NCBI GenBank assembly: GCA_002501535.1
Contig: DLTY01000047.1
Location: 1,655-27,197 of the forward strand
DNA: 25,543 bases
Origin: a bacterium UBP7_UBA7824
GTDB taxonomy: Bacteria; UBP7; UBA6624
Direction: 5' to 3'
Positions 16,629 through 23,461 of the stretch are shown in pieces (within the stretch, counting starts at the first letter, position 1; the number at the start of each line of letters is the position of its first letter). Below the pieces are notes generated by a model. The model saw only the letters and a list, made by a program, of their open reading frames with translations, had not been told where the DNA came from and searched no databases. The translations under genes were made by a program, and so were the position numbers.

Positions 16629-17020
16629 TATTTGCCCTTCCTGTTAAACATTTGTAACATTCTGTCAGTAACCATAAAACCACCGACAACATTGATAGTT
16701 GCTAGCAATACTGCCGATAAAGCTAGCCATTTTGCTATATCAGAACCTGGAGGAAGTACCATCGCTAAAAGAGCACCAACAATTGAAATGCCTGATATTG
16801 CATTTGAGCCCGACATGAGAGGAGTATGTAATGTTGGAGGAACCTTGGTAATTAACTCAAAACCAATAAATGAACCGAGCACTAATAAGTAAAAACCTAA
16901 CATCATTGGGTCAAGTAGCATGGATTCTCCTGCATTAGATGCAACTTCATGCACATGTGATGTGACTTCACTAACTTCATCTGGATAAGGAGTCCTTGGG
17001 TGTAAAAATAAATTAATCAT
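16628..17020 (-). CDS. pntAB: NAD(P) transhydrogenase subunit alpha, membrane part (alpha-2)
   Basis: This small membrane subunit contributes helices to the proton channel (domain II) in organisms where the alpha subunit is split, as in Rhodospirillum rubrum. The 130-residue protein has a hydrophilic N-terminal stretch (about 1-38, with several His and Glu) and then three hydrophobic segments. The diagnostic VPPTLHTPLMSGSNAISGI lies in the first loop/helix. The start is ATG at 17020 with GGAGG 7 nt upstream, inside the end of pntAA; ATG overlaps the pntAA stop by 4 nt. The 38-residue N-terminal extension before the first membrane segment is longer than I would expect and has no obvious role. 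Confidence 0.93.
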   Translation of the reverse strand: MINLFLHPRTPYPDEVSEVTSHVHEVASNAGESMLLDPMMLGFYLLVLGSFIGFELITKVPPTLHTPLMSGSNAISGISIVGALLAMVLPPGSDIAKWLALSAVLLATINVVGGFMVTDRMLQMFNRKGK

Positions 17021-18156
17021 TTGCTTTCCTCCATAGCATTCTTCACTCTCTTTTCAACAATATTACCGTTCATAGAAACCATCATTGGTCCTACAATCTC
17101 ATCCTCCGAATCAACTTTGATGCTTTTTTCATCCTTGTCCGTCATGTGTGTAATTAAATTCAGAATATTCTTTGCATAAACAGTGCTTGAATGCAAAGGC
17201 ACCAACGCAGGAATATTTTCTGGACCAAGTATCGAAACACCTTTATGATCAATAGTTGAACCAGGTTTAGTTAGTTCGCAATTTCCACCATTTGCTGCAG
17301 CCATATCAACTATAACTGAACCGGGTTTCATTTTTTCCACCATACCTTTTGTTATAAGAACAGGAGCCTTCTTTCCAGGAACCAAAGCAGTGCTTATAAC
17401 ACAATTAGAAACAGATATTCTTTCGGTCAAAACCTCTCTTTGCTTCGCTAAAAACTCTTTCGAAACCTGTTTGGCATATCCTCCTTCTGCAGAATTGTCC
17501 TCCTCTGATTCAACCTCTATAAACTTTCCACCCAAAGATTCAACTTCTTCTTTTGTTTCAGGCCTGATGTCAGAAACTTCAACCCTTGCACCAAGCCTTC
17601 TTGCGGTTGCTATAGCCTGTAAGCCAGCAACACCCGCACCTAAAATGACAACTCTTGCTGGAGACAATGTGCCAGCTGCTGTTGTCATCATTGGAAAAAT
17701 TTGTCCTAGATGGTCAGCTCCAAGCAAAACAGCTTTGTATCCTGCAATATTACTTTGACTAGATAAACTATCCATAGATTGAGCTCTGGATATCCTCGGT
17801 AAAAATTCCATTGCTAATGCGGTAATCTTTTTGTCAGTTAGCGACTGCATGCTTTTTAAATTCAAAAAAGGATCTATTGAGCCAATCAAGATTGCAGATT
17901 CTTTTAGAAGTTTGATTTCTGACTCATCAGGACAAGCGACCTTGCATACACAATTTGAACCAAAAGCTTTTTTTCTATCAACAATCTTAGCGCCTACATT
18001 CTTGAATGCAGCATCATCGATTAAACTTAATGAACCTGCGTTGGATTCGACCAATACATCAAACCCCATAGCAATCAATTTTTTGACTGTATCTGGCGTT
18101 GCTGAAACTCTTGTTTCTCCTTTTTTTGATTCCTTAACGATACCTATAGTTACCAT
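17017..18156 (-). CDS. pntAA: NAD(P) transhydrogenase subunit alpha, soluble NAD(H)-binding part (alpha-1)
   Basis: This is domain I of transhydrogenase, an alanine-dehydrogenase-like protein that binds NAD(H) on the cytoplasmic face. The 379 residues show the N-terminal GIVKESKKGETRVSATPDTV, the RAQSMDSLSSQSNIAGYKAV segment (124-143) that contacts domain III, and the NAD fold LGAGVAGLQAIATARRLGA (172-190) ending at an Asp (196). GYAKQVSKEF marks the mobile loop region. The tail after about residue 345 is a short charged linker, consistent with a split alpha subunit. It has a strong GGGGAG ribosome site 6 nt before the ATG. The marR stop is 27 nt upstream, and the inverted repeat at 18167-18183 fills much of that gap. 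Confidence 0.95.
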   Translation of the reverse strand: MVTIGIVKESKKGETRVSATPDTVKKLIAMGFDVLVESNAGSLSLIDDAAFKNVGAKIVDRKKAFGSNCVCKVACPDESEIKLLKESAILIGSIDPFLNLKSMQSLTDKKITALAMEFLPRISRAQSMDSLSSQSNIAGYKAVLLGADHLGQIFPMMTTAAGTLSPARVVILGAGVAGLQAIATARRLGARVEVSDIRPETKEEVESLGGKFIEVESEEDNSAEGGYAKQVSKEFLAKQREVLTERISVSNCVISTALVPGKKAPVLITKGMVEKMKPGSVIVDMAAANGGNCELTKPGSTIDHKGVSILGPENIPALVPLHSSTVYAKNILNLITHMTDKDEKSIKVDSEDEIVGPMMVSMNGNIVEKRVKNAMEESK

Positions 18157-18166
18157 GTAAAACTCC

Positions 18167-18183
18167 CCTTTTGACTTAAAAGG
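18167..18183 (-). promoter_or_regulatory. Inverted repeat between marR and pntAA, possible operator or translational hairpin
   Basis: Read on the minus strand the gap has CCTTTT, 5 nt (AAGTC), AAAAGG. It begins directly after the marR stop and runs into the pntAA ribosome-binding site (GGGGAG). A 17 bp palindrome next to a marR gene could be a MarR operator. As RNA it could form a weak hairpin hiding part of the ribosome site. The repeat is seen; either function is inference. Confidence 0.3.
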
Positions 18184-18618
18184 TTATTCTAAATCTGAAA
18201 AAAAATCAGTCAAGTTTATCTTTTCGAAAATCACTTGAAAATTCTTTTTTTCATTATTGTTGAGACCTTTATCTATTTTTTTTAAAAAAACATCGACTAC
18301 TTCATAAAAGTTTTTCAAAAGCTGATTGCCAGCAGGTGATGGTTTAATTAAAATTTTTCGTCTATCGTTAGGTGGGACTTTAAAATGGATCAAACGTTGT
18401 TTCTGCATTCTTTCAACAACTCTAGTTATAGATGTTTGAGAAACGATAAGCTTTGATGAAAGATCTTTTAGACCAACCCATCCATTTTGATTGTCAAGCT
18501 CTAATAAAACTTTGATTTGGAGCTTTGTATACTTTGGATGAGAAAGAACCTTTTTTAATCCGCTGTTCAAATTTGACTGAAGTTTGAAAATGCCTGAAAT
18601 AACCTCTTTTCGATTCAT
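18184..18618 (-). CDS. MarR family transcriptional regulator
   Basis: This 144-residue protein has the MarR winged helix-turn-helix layout. The recognition part is about residues 46-75 (LKDLSSKLIVSQTSITRVVERMQKQ, a HTH pattern), and the wing is PPNDRRKILIKPSPAG, with the Asp-Arg-Arg typical of MarR. N- and C-terminal helices would form the dimer interface. MarR proteins usually repress neighbouring genes and release DNA when a phenolic, oxidant or other ligand binds. The ATG overlaps the stop of the upstream MDR gene by 4 nt, and pntAA starts 27 nt after the stop. It is thus embedded in the transhydrogenase/fixCX gene run and is the obvious candidate regulator of it. No cysteine is present in the part read, so direct thiol sensing is unlikely. 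Confidence 0.88.
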   Translation of the reverse strand: MNRKEVISGIFKLQSNLNSGLKKVLSHPKYTKLQIKVLLELDNQNGWVGLKDLSSKLIVSQTSITRVVERMQKQRLIHFKVPPNDRRKILIKPSPAGNQLLKNFYEVVDVFLKKIDKGLNNNEKKNFQVIFEKINLTDFFSDLE

Positions 18619-19625
18619 TTAATCTTAAGTAAAACTTTACCTATTGCATTTGACTCTTCTAAATGTTGATGAGCTTGTGCAATGTCTTTCCAATCAAATT
18701 CCCTATCAATTAAAACCTTCAAATCCCCATTTGAAACCCTAGGAAGAATCTGATTTTTTAAATCCTCAAAACTTCCCATGGTGCTACCTATAATCATTTG
18801 GTTTTTGATAAAAAGATGTGGAAGATTTATCTTAACGATAGGACCAGTTGTTCCACCACAGGTTACAAGCCTTCCGTTTCTCTTCAGGATGCTCAAACTT
18901 CTTTTCCATGTTTTCTCACCTGTATGCTCAACGACAATATCAACACCTTTTGATGAAAAGTTTCTGACTGCACCAACGACATCATCTACTTTTGGATCTA
19001 CTAAAAGATCCCAAAAACCTGAATCCAATTTTGATATTTTAGAACCTCTAGCAGTTCCAATAATTTTAGCACCGTGCAATTTTGCAATCTGACCAGCAGC
19101 ATGCCCTACGCCGCTGCCAGCACCCCATATGAAAACAATATCTCCCTTTTTAACATTGCACCTACGAACAACCATATTCCAAGATGTTAAAAAAGATAAC
19201 GGGAATGCAGCAGCAACTCTATCATCAATGGAATCATCTAAAGGAATCCATAAATTTGATTTTTGCTTCAAATGGCTTGATAAAGTTCCATTGCAAGTCT
19301 CTCCATGAATGCCATAATCTTCTGATAAATAATCACCTATGCCCGGTGAAAGCAATACCCTTTGGCCTTCCTTTAATGAATTTACACTTTTACCTCGTGC
19401 AACTACAACACCCATGCCCTCAGAGCATGGGACAATTGGATATGTTACACCGGGCAAACCCTTGCGCACCCAGAGGTCAAGATGGTTCATGGCAGCATAA
19501 TTCATTTTGACAACTACATCATTATCCTGAACCTTACCGATATCAAAATCCTCAAAATCAAAAACGTCAAAAGACCCTGGCTTTCTAATAATTGCTCTTT
19601 GTGCTTTTATCACCAAAACACACAC
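18615..19625 (-). CDS. MDR superfamily dehydrogenase, quinone-oxidoreductase-like, lacking zinc ligands
   Basis: This is a 336-residue medium-chain dehydrogenase/reductase. It has an N-terminal GroES-like domain (about 1-135), a Rossmann fold beginning at the GAGSGVGHAAGQIAKLHGAKI motif (split as IWGAGSGVGHAAG then QIAKLHGAKIIG), and a C-terminal return strand. The catalytic zinc positions are lost: the usual Cys is in an AAMNHLDLW context, and the GHE motif reads CSEGMG. No four-cysteine structural zinc loop is seen. This resembles NADPH:quinone oxidoreductases and enoyl reductases more than zinc alcohol dehydrogenases. The ATG at 19625 is used; GTG at 19613 is an alternative. It heads the marR-pnt-fixCX run and is divergent from the Nudix gene (34 nt between starts). 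Confidence 0.82.
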   Translation of the reverse strand: MCVLVIKAQRAIIRKPGSFDVFDFEDFDIGKVQDNDVVVKMNYAAMNHLDLWVRKGLPGVTYPIVPCSEGMGVVVARGKSVNSLKEGQRVLLSPGIGDYLSEDYGIHGETCNGTLSSHLKQKSNLWIPLDDSIDDRVAAAFPLSFLTSWNMVVRRCNVKKGDIVFIWGAGSGVGHAAGQIAKLHGAKIIGTARGSKISKLDSGFWDLLVDPKVDDVVGAVRNFSSKGVDIVVEHTGEKTWKRSLSILKRNGRLVTCGGTTGPIVKINLPHLFIKNQMIIGSTMGSFEDLKNQILPRVSNGDLKVLIDREFDWKDIAQAHQHLEESNAIGKVLLKIK

Positions 19626-19659
19626 ATCTTAAACTGATATCGATTATTATTATTGAGCT

Positions 19660-20100
19660 ATGCTACTATTTGATTGTTTTGTTGTTAATAAAACGAATGA
19701 CAGTTACAGGTTCTTGATGCTGAAAAGAGCAAAAGGCAAAATATATGAAGGAATGTGGAGAATGGTTGCTGGAAAAATAAAACCAAATGAGAAAGCATGG
19801 GAAGCTTGTTTGAGGGAGATCAAAGAAGAAACTGGTTTAAAGATAGATGAGCTCTATTCAGTACCATTCATTAATTCTTTTTATGAATGGGAAACAAATA
19901 AAATACATGATATCCCAGTATTTTTGGCCATCACAAAGGAATCTAAAGTCATGATGAATGATGAACATAATGAATATGAATGGCTTTACATAGATGAAGC
20001 AATTTCAAGACTGGAATGGCCAGGGCAGAAGAAAGGCATTGAGGAATCTTTCAAAATGCTGACAAATCAAAAGATGAAGAAGCTGTTAAAGATTAAATAA
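19660..20100 (+). CDS. Nudix hydrolase
   Basis: This 146-residue stand-alone Nudix domain has a complete signature at about residues 38-60: GKIKPN-E-x7-REIKEETGL, fitting G-x5-E-x7-REU-x-EE-x-GU. The Glu residues there bind the catalytic Mg2+. Such enzymes cleave a nucleoside diphosphate linked to another group. The MWRMVAGKI lead-in and overall size recall dihydroneopterin triphosphate/dATP pyrophosphohydrolase-like members, but the substrate cannot be read from the sequence. The 34 bp upstream gap, shared with the divergent MDR gene, is too short for two separate full promoters, so the promoters probably overlap. It converges on the epimerase gene 7 nt past its stop. Confidence 0.9.
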   Translation: MLLFDCFVVNKTNDSYRFLMLKRAKGKIYEGMWRMVAGKIKPNEKAWEACLREIKEETGLKIDELYSVPFINSFYEWETNKIHDIPVFLAITKESKVMMNDEHNEYEWLYIDEAISRLEWPGQKKGIEESFKMLTNQKMKKLLKIK

Positions 20101-20107
20101 AAAAAAA

Positions 20108-21133
20108 CTAAAGAAATTTCTTTATCAAGGCTAGTGCACCTTGTTTCCAGGGCACTCTATGTCCAGTACCAGTATCAGAAAAACTATCTCTATTCTCAAG
20201 ATACCATTTGTATGTCCTGATCAATGTCTCTGAATTTGAATAACGAGAATTCCATCCAAGTTTTTGTAATTTAGAAGTATCCACCCAAGAATCCTGGTCA
20301 GCGGTTCCATACACCCATTTATACAATGGTGAAAGATTTAAAAACTCCAATATTGCAAGTGCTGATTTTGCAAAAGCTGCATTGGTTGGAAAAATTCTTG
20401 ATCCTTTTTCTGAAAATTCAAACAATGCTCCTAAATCATCATTAACAGAAGAAAAGTGAGAAGCCCCTACGTTAAAGCAATCGTTACATGATTCATTGTC
20501 CGAATGTATCAAAAGCTCAATGGCGCTAACAAGGTCAGCAACATCCAGAAGTTGGTACTTGTTTGCTCCACTACCTATAACAGGAATTTTTGTTCCAGAA
20601 TAAACCCAATCAAACAATATCTCAAAAACACCTAACCTTTCTGGCCCTATAAAAGTTTTGGGTCTTACGACCGGAACAACCATGCCTTTCTTTCTCGCTT
20701 TAACGCATTCAAGCTCAGCTAAAACTTTACTTTCACCATAAGCCCCCACCCCTTTCATCTGATCACTTTCAGTTAATGGATGATGATCCGGAACGCCATA
20801 GACAGCTGTACTTGAAACGTAAATCACCTTTTTAACATTCATTTTTCTTGAAACCTCAAGCACATTTCTTGTTCCAAGAACATTCGTATCGAAGATTTCC
20901 TTTTTAGGAGCAAGTGGTAAAGCTGCTGCTGCATGAATAACAATATCAGAATCCGCAATAGCGAACTCTAAATCACTTATCTTTCTAATGTCCCCAACAA
21001 AGCAAGAATGATTTCCTGATGTGTTTAAAAATAAAGATGAATTAAAGTCAAACAAGTTAACCTCGCAATCTGAAAACCTTTCAGCAAGATGCCACCCCAA
21101 AAAGCCGCCGCCGCCAGTAATGGTTATTCTCAT
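20108..21133 (-). CDS. NAD-dependent epimerase/dehydratase family protein (extended SDR)
   Basis: This is an extended SDR of 341 residues. Features seen are the NAD fold ITGGGGFLGWHL (5-16), DSDIVIHAAA, the catalytic Ser/Tyr/Lys set in YVSSTAVYG and YGESK, and a substrate-binding C-terminal half with VRPKTFIGP and YQLLDVADLV. It most resembles nucleoside-diphosphate-sugar epimerases and 3-beta-hydroxysteroid-type relatives; the substrate is unknown. I took ATG at 21133. A GTG one codon earlier (21136) is equally reachable from the AGGA ribosome site. No glycosyltransferase or sugar cluster is adjacent, so context does not narrow the role. Confidence 0.85.
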   Translation of the reverse strand: MRITITGGGGFLGWHLAERFSDCEVNLFDFNSSLFLNTSGNHSCFVGDIRKISDLEFAIADSDIVIHAAAALPLAPKKEIFDTNVLGTRNVLEVSRKMNVKKVIYVSSTAVYGVPDHHPLTESDQMKGVGAYGESKVLAELECVKARKKGMVVPVVRPKTFIGPERLGVFEILFDWVYSGTKIPVIGSGANKYQLLDVADLVSAIELLIHSDNESCNDCFNVGASHFSSVNDDLGALFEFSEKGSRIFPTNAAFAKSALAILEFLNLSPLYKWVYGTADQDSWVDTSKLQKLGWNSRYSNSETLIRTYKWYLENRDSFSDTGTGHRVPWKQGALALIKKFL

Positions 21134-21201
21134 CACTTAAATCCTAGACTCGTATTAAGAAAATAGAAACTTTTTCATCTTTCCAACAGTACTTAATTTG
21201 A

Positions 21202-21225
21202 TTAGGTTTTTACCTAAATGTTTTT
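21202..21225 (+). other. Small inverted repeat followed by T run in the leader of the calycin-like gene
   Basis: TTAGGT, loop TTTT, ACCTAA (21202-21217) is followed by ATG and five T. The stem is only six base pairs and AT-rich, so on its own it is a weak terminator-like element. It stands 18 nt before a much stronger hairpin on the same strand. Confidence 0.35.
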
Positions 21226-21235
21226 ATTCACCTCT

Positions 21236-21263
21236 AACGGGCACCTGAAAAGGTGTCCGTTTT
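21236..21263 (+). terminator. Intrinsic-terminator-like hairpin with GAAA tetraloop upstream of 21292
   Basis: Left arm AACGGGCACCT (21236-21246) pairs with right arm AGGTGTCCGTT (21251-21261) around a GAAA loop. The stem is 11 bp with a single G-U wobble in RNA, followed by a short T tract (T at 21260-21263). The T tract is on the plus strand only; read the other way there is none. No plus-strand gene ends nearby (the Nudix gene ends at 20100, with a minus-strand gene in between). It may therefore terminate a short leader or small RNA rather than an mRNA. The T run is short, which limits confidence. Confidence 0.5.
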
Positions 21264-21291
21264 CATTCAAATTAGAATACAAAATCAACAG

Positions 21292-21807
21292 ATGCAAAGC
21301 AAATTAAAAAACTTTTCTCACAATTACAAAAAAAATCAAGCTGTTGTAAGCTCCAAATTAGGATTCTTGGAAGGGTCATGGCATGGTCATGGAAAAATCA
21401 AAAACCACAAAGTGACAAGTGTCCTGACAATACAGTGGCAAGGTCAATTTCTAGTTTGGAATAGCAAATCTGTTTCAGATGAATTAGTATTCGAAAACAG
21501 CTCATCAGGCCCCAAAATACCTCAATGGAAATTGGAAACATCGGAAATGATTGTCTTTCAGGGTTTTGGAAAAAAACACATTATACATATGCACATAAGA
21601 GACAAAAACAAATGGGATCCCTTGAATCTTAAATTTGAAGAACTGTTTTTAAGACTTTATTTGAAACAGACTGATGAACAGCTTTTGTTTGAGCCCATTG
21701 AAGGTAATAAATTTCAAAAAAATTTCTTTATAGAAATACATATGGGTTCCAAAAAAATAATTTTTAAAAACAGTAACGGTACCAATTTAACCTATTTTCG
21801 AGATTAA
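21292..21807 (+). CDS. Hypothetical small beta-barrel protein, possibly calycin-like (DUF1579/nitrobindin-like)
   Basis: I do not firmly recognise this 171-residue protein. After a basic N-terminal stretch of about 20 residues, it has LGFLEGSWHGHGKI, which resembles the opening 'G-x-W-x-G-x-G' strand of nitrobindin and DUF1579 proteins. About eight alternating strands follow, including TSVLTIQWQGQFLVWNSKS and EMIVFQGFGKKHIIHMHIR. The fold guess is therefore a small calycin-type barrel that could bind a lipid, haem or other small ligand. ATG at 21292 is preferred; an in-frame GTG at 21253 lies inside the strong hairpin. No Shine-Dalgarno is visible for either. The gene overlaps the 3' end of the convergent arginase gene by 21 nt. 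Confidence 0.6.
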   Translation: MQSKLKNFSHNYKKNQAVVSSKLGFLEGSWHGHGKIKNHKVTSVLTIQWQGQFLVWNSKSVSDELVFENSSSGPKIPQWKLETSEMIVFQGFGKKHIIHMHIRDKNKWDPLNLKFEELFLRLYLKQTDEQLLFEPIEGNKFQKNFFIEIHMGSKKIIFKNSNGTNLTYFRD

Positions 21808-22653
21808 AAAATCTAATAGCTTTTCAACGCAATCTTTGGTTTTGTTACCCTTGTCATGCAAGGGGTTATATTCCACAAAATCCAAAGAAAGCAGATTGCC
21901 TTTAGTTAAGATTTTATCCAATAGAGCAATCGCCTCTTTTGGATCAAAACCACAATTAACAGGTGTTCCAACCCCAGGAGCAAACAAAGGATCAATTGAA
22001 TCAACATCAAAGCTTAAGCAGTAATCGTTTCCTGTAATTAAATTAACTTTTTTTGCAATTTCAGCAAAACCTTGTTTTTTAATTTCCTCAGCACTGAAAT
22101 AAGTTATATTTTCTTTATCAAGAAGAGCAGTTTCACCTGGATCAATATCTCTCAAACCTAAAATAACCACTTTTTTTGGATCAAATAAAGCTGAATCTAC
22201 AACATCACTTAAATGCTTAACTTTTTCGCCAATCAAAGCAGCTAAAGGCATCCCGTGTAGATTCCCTGAAGGAGATGTTAGATGGGTGTTCAAGTCAGCA
22301 TGAGCATCAAACCAAATCAAGCCAGGGCTCTCATTGTTTTCCAAAGAATACGCAGAAGAAATAGCGCTTAGTGACCCTGAGGAAATTGAATGATCTCCAC
22401 CCAAAACAAAAGGGAAATAGCCTGCTAGTATATTTTTAAATGTTTCTGATTTCAGCCTTAAGCAAATATCCTTTAAGGAATTGTTTCTGTCTTTTTTTAA
22501 ATCATTTCTAGAATCTATCTCTATAAATTTATGATCTTTTTTCAAGCCTGCAAATAAATTTAAATCCAAGATTTCAAAAGGCCCTAAATCTGAACCAGCA
22601 ACATTGCCGCCAAGCGAAGTAGGTGTTGAGATAAAACAAATTTTCTTATCCAT
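21787..22653 (-). CDS. Arginase (ureohydrolase family)
   Basis: Arginase hydrolyses L-arginine to ornithine and urea. The 288-residue protein has the full binuclear manganese set: GGDHS (His88), DAHAD (Asp116, His118, Asp120) and SFDVDSIDP (Asp216, Asp218). The NTHLTSPSGNLHGMPLA segment and the later FVEYNPLHDKGNKT match arginase (RocF type) better than agmatinase or formimidoylglutamase. The start is ATG at 22653, one nt after the monophosphatase stop. A longer in-frame start at 22710 would overlap that gene by over 50 nt and adds a non-conserved Met/Gln-rich stretch. It is the last gene of the thioesterase-mobA-moeA-monophosphatase run. Confidence 0.88.
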   Translation of the reverse strand: MDKKICFISTPTSLGGNVAGSDLGPFEILDLNLFAGLKKDHKFIEIDSRNDLKKDRNNSLKDICLRLKSETFKNILAGYFPFVLGGDHSISSGSLSAISSAYSLENNESPGLIWFDAHADLNTHLTSPSGNLHGMPLAALIGEKVKHLSDVVDSALFDPKKVVILGLRDIDPGETALLDKENITYFSAEEIKKQGFAEIAKKVNLITGNDYCLSFDVDSIDPLFAPGVGTPVNCGFDPKEAIALLDKILTKGNLLSLDFVEYNPLHDKGNKTKDCVEKLLDFLISKIG

Positions 22654-22654
22654 A

Positions 22655-23461
22655 TTAATCAATCCTGATTGCTGTAATAAGTTCATCATGGAAAAAACCA
22701 TTACTTGCAACTATGTCTCCGAACTTCATAAACGAATCTCCACCATGGAAATCACTAACGATACCGCCAGCTTCTTCGACAATCAAAACTCCAGCAGCTA
22801 TATCCCAAACAGAAAGACCCCCTTCCCAAAAACAATCAAACCTTCCACAAGCGGTATATGCAAGATCCAAAGCTGCAGACCCCATTCTCCTCATACCTCC
22901 TGACTTTTTAAACAAAGCTTCAAATTGTTTTGAAAAAATTTTTATCCTATCTTTTTCCTTATGCGGAAAACCAGTAGCAATCATTGTTCCTTCAAGCTCT
23001 TTTTTATTGCTGACTTGGATTTCGGTTACTTTATTCCCCTGTTTTAAATAGCTGCCCATCCCTTTTTCGGCAATAAACATTTCATCATGAACAACATCGT
23101 AAATAACACCACTGTAAATTTTTTTCAAATCGCTGGATGCTAGTGCAACAGAAATTGAAAAAAATGGCAAACCCTGAACAAAATTACGTGTACCATCAAT
23201 TGGGTCAACTATCCAAATTTTATCTGAATCTAAAGAGTCCTGCCTCCCGCTCTCCTCTCCAAGAAAACCTGCTTTGTTATCAATCTCGTATAAACCTTCT
23301 TTTAAGGAAAGTTCAGAATCTCGATCAACCTTGGTAACTAAATCAAAACCTTCTTTAGACGAGATGTCTTTTTCTTCTAGCGACCTAAAAGATTTCTTTG
23401 AAATTTTTGATACCTGGTAAATTAAATCACATACAAGATCAATTTTTTTTATTTGTCCCAA
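22655..23461 (-). CDS. Inositol-1-monophosphatase family protein
   Basis: This is a Mg2+-dependent phosphatase of the IMPase/CysQ/FBPase superfamily. The 268-residue protein shows LGEES (Glu69, Glu70), WIVDPIDGTRNF (Asp86, Asp89) and, near the C-terminus, SVWDIAAG (Asp220), the three metal-binding elements in canonical spacing. Substrates in bacteria include inositol phosphate, other sugar phosphates and NADP-type nucleotides, and they cannot be told apart here. The start is TTG at 23461, supported by GAGG 7 nt upstream. It overlaps the end of moeA by 13 nt, implying coupled translation. Confidence 0.92.
   Translation of the reverse strand: MGQIKKIDLVCDLIYQVSKISKKSFRSLEEKDISSKEGFDLVTKVDRDSELSLKEGLYEIDNKAGFLGEESGRQDSLDSDKIWIVDPIDGTRNFVQGLPFFSISVALASSDLKKIYSGVIYDVVHDEMFIAEKGMGSYLKQGNKVTEIQVSNKKELEGTMIATGFPHKEKDRIKIFSKQFEALFKKSGGMRRMGSAALDLAYTACGRFDCFWEGGLSVWDIAAGVLIVEEAGGIVSDFHGGDSFMKFGDIVASNGFFHDELITAIRID

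Noticed and set aside
16536-16892. Plus-strand open frame of 118 codons across pntB and pntAB
   Set aside because: It is antisense to the two membrane subunits and has no sign of being a real protein.
17390-17758. Plus-strand open frame of 122 codons inside pntAA
   Set aside because: It lies opposite the conserved NAD-binding domain and has no independent ribosome site or motif.
19626-19659. MarR operator in the divergent gap between the MDR and Nudix genes
   Set aside because: The gap contains GATATC and ATCGAT overlaps but no palindrome of convincing length, so I do not call an operator there.
22654-22710. Start at 22710 for arginase
   Set aside because: It would overlap the monophosphatase gene by more than 50 nt and add a non-conserved Met/Gln-rich leader; ATG 22653 fits the family length and a 1-nt gap.
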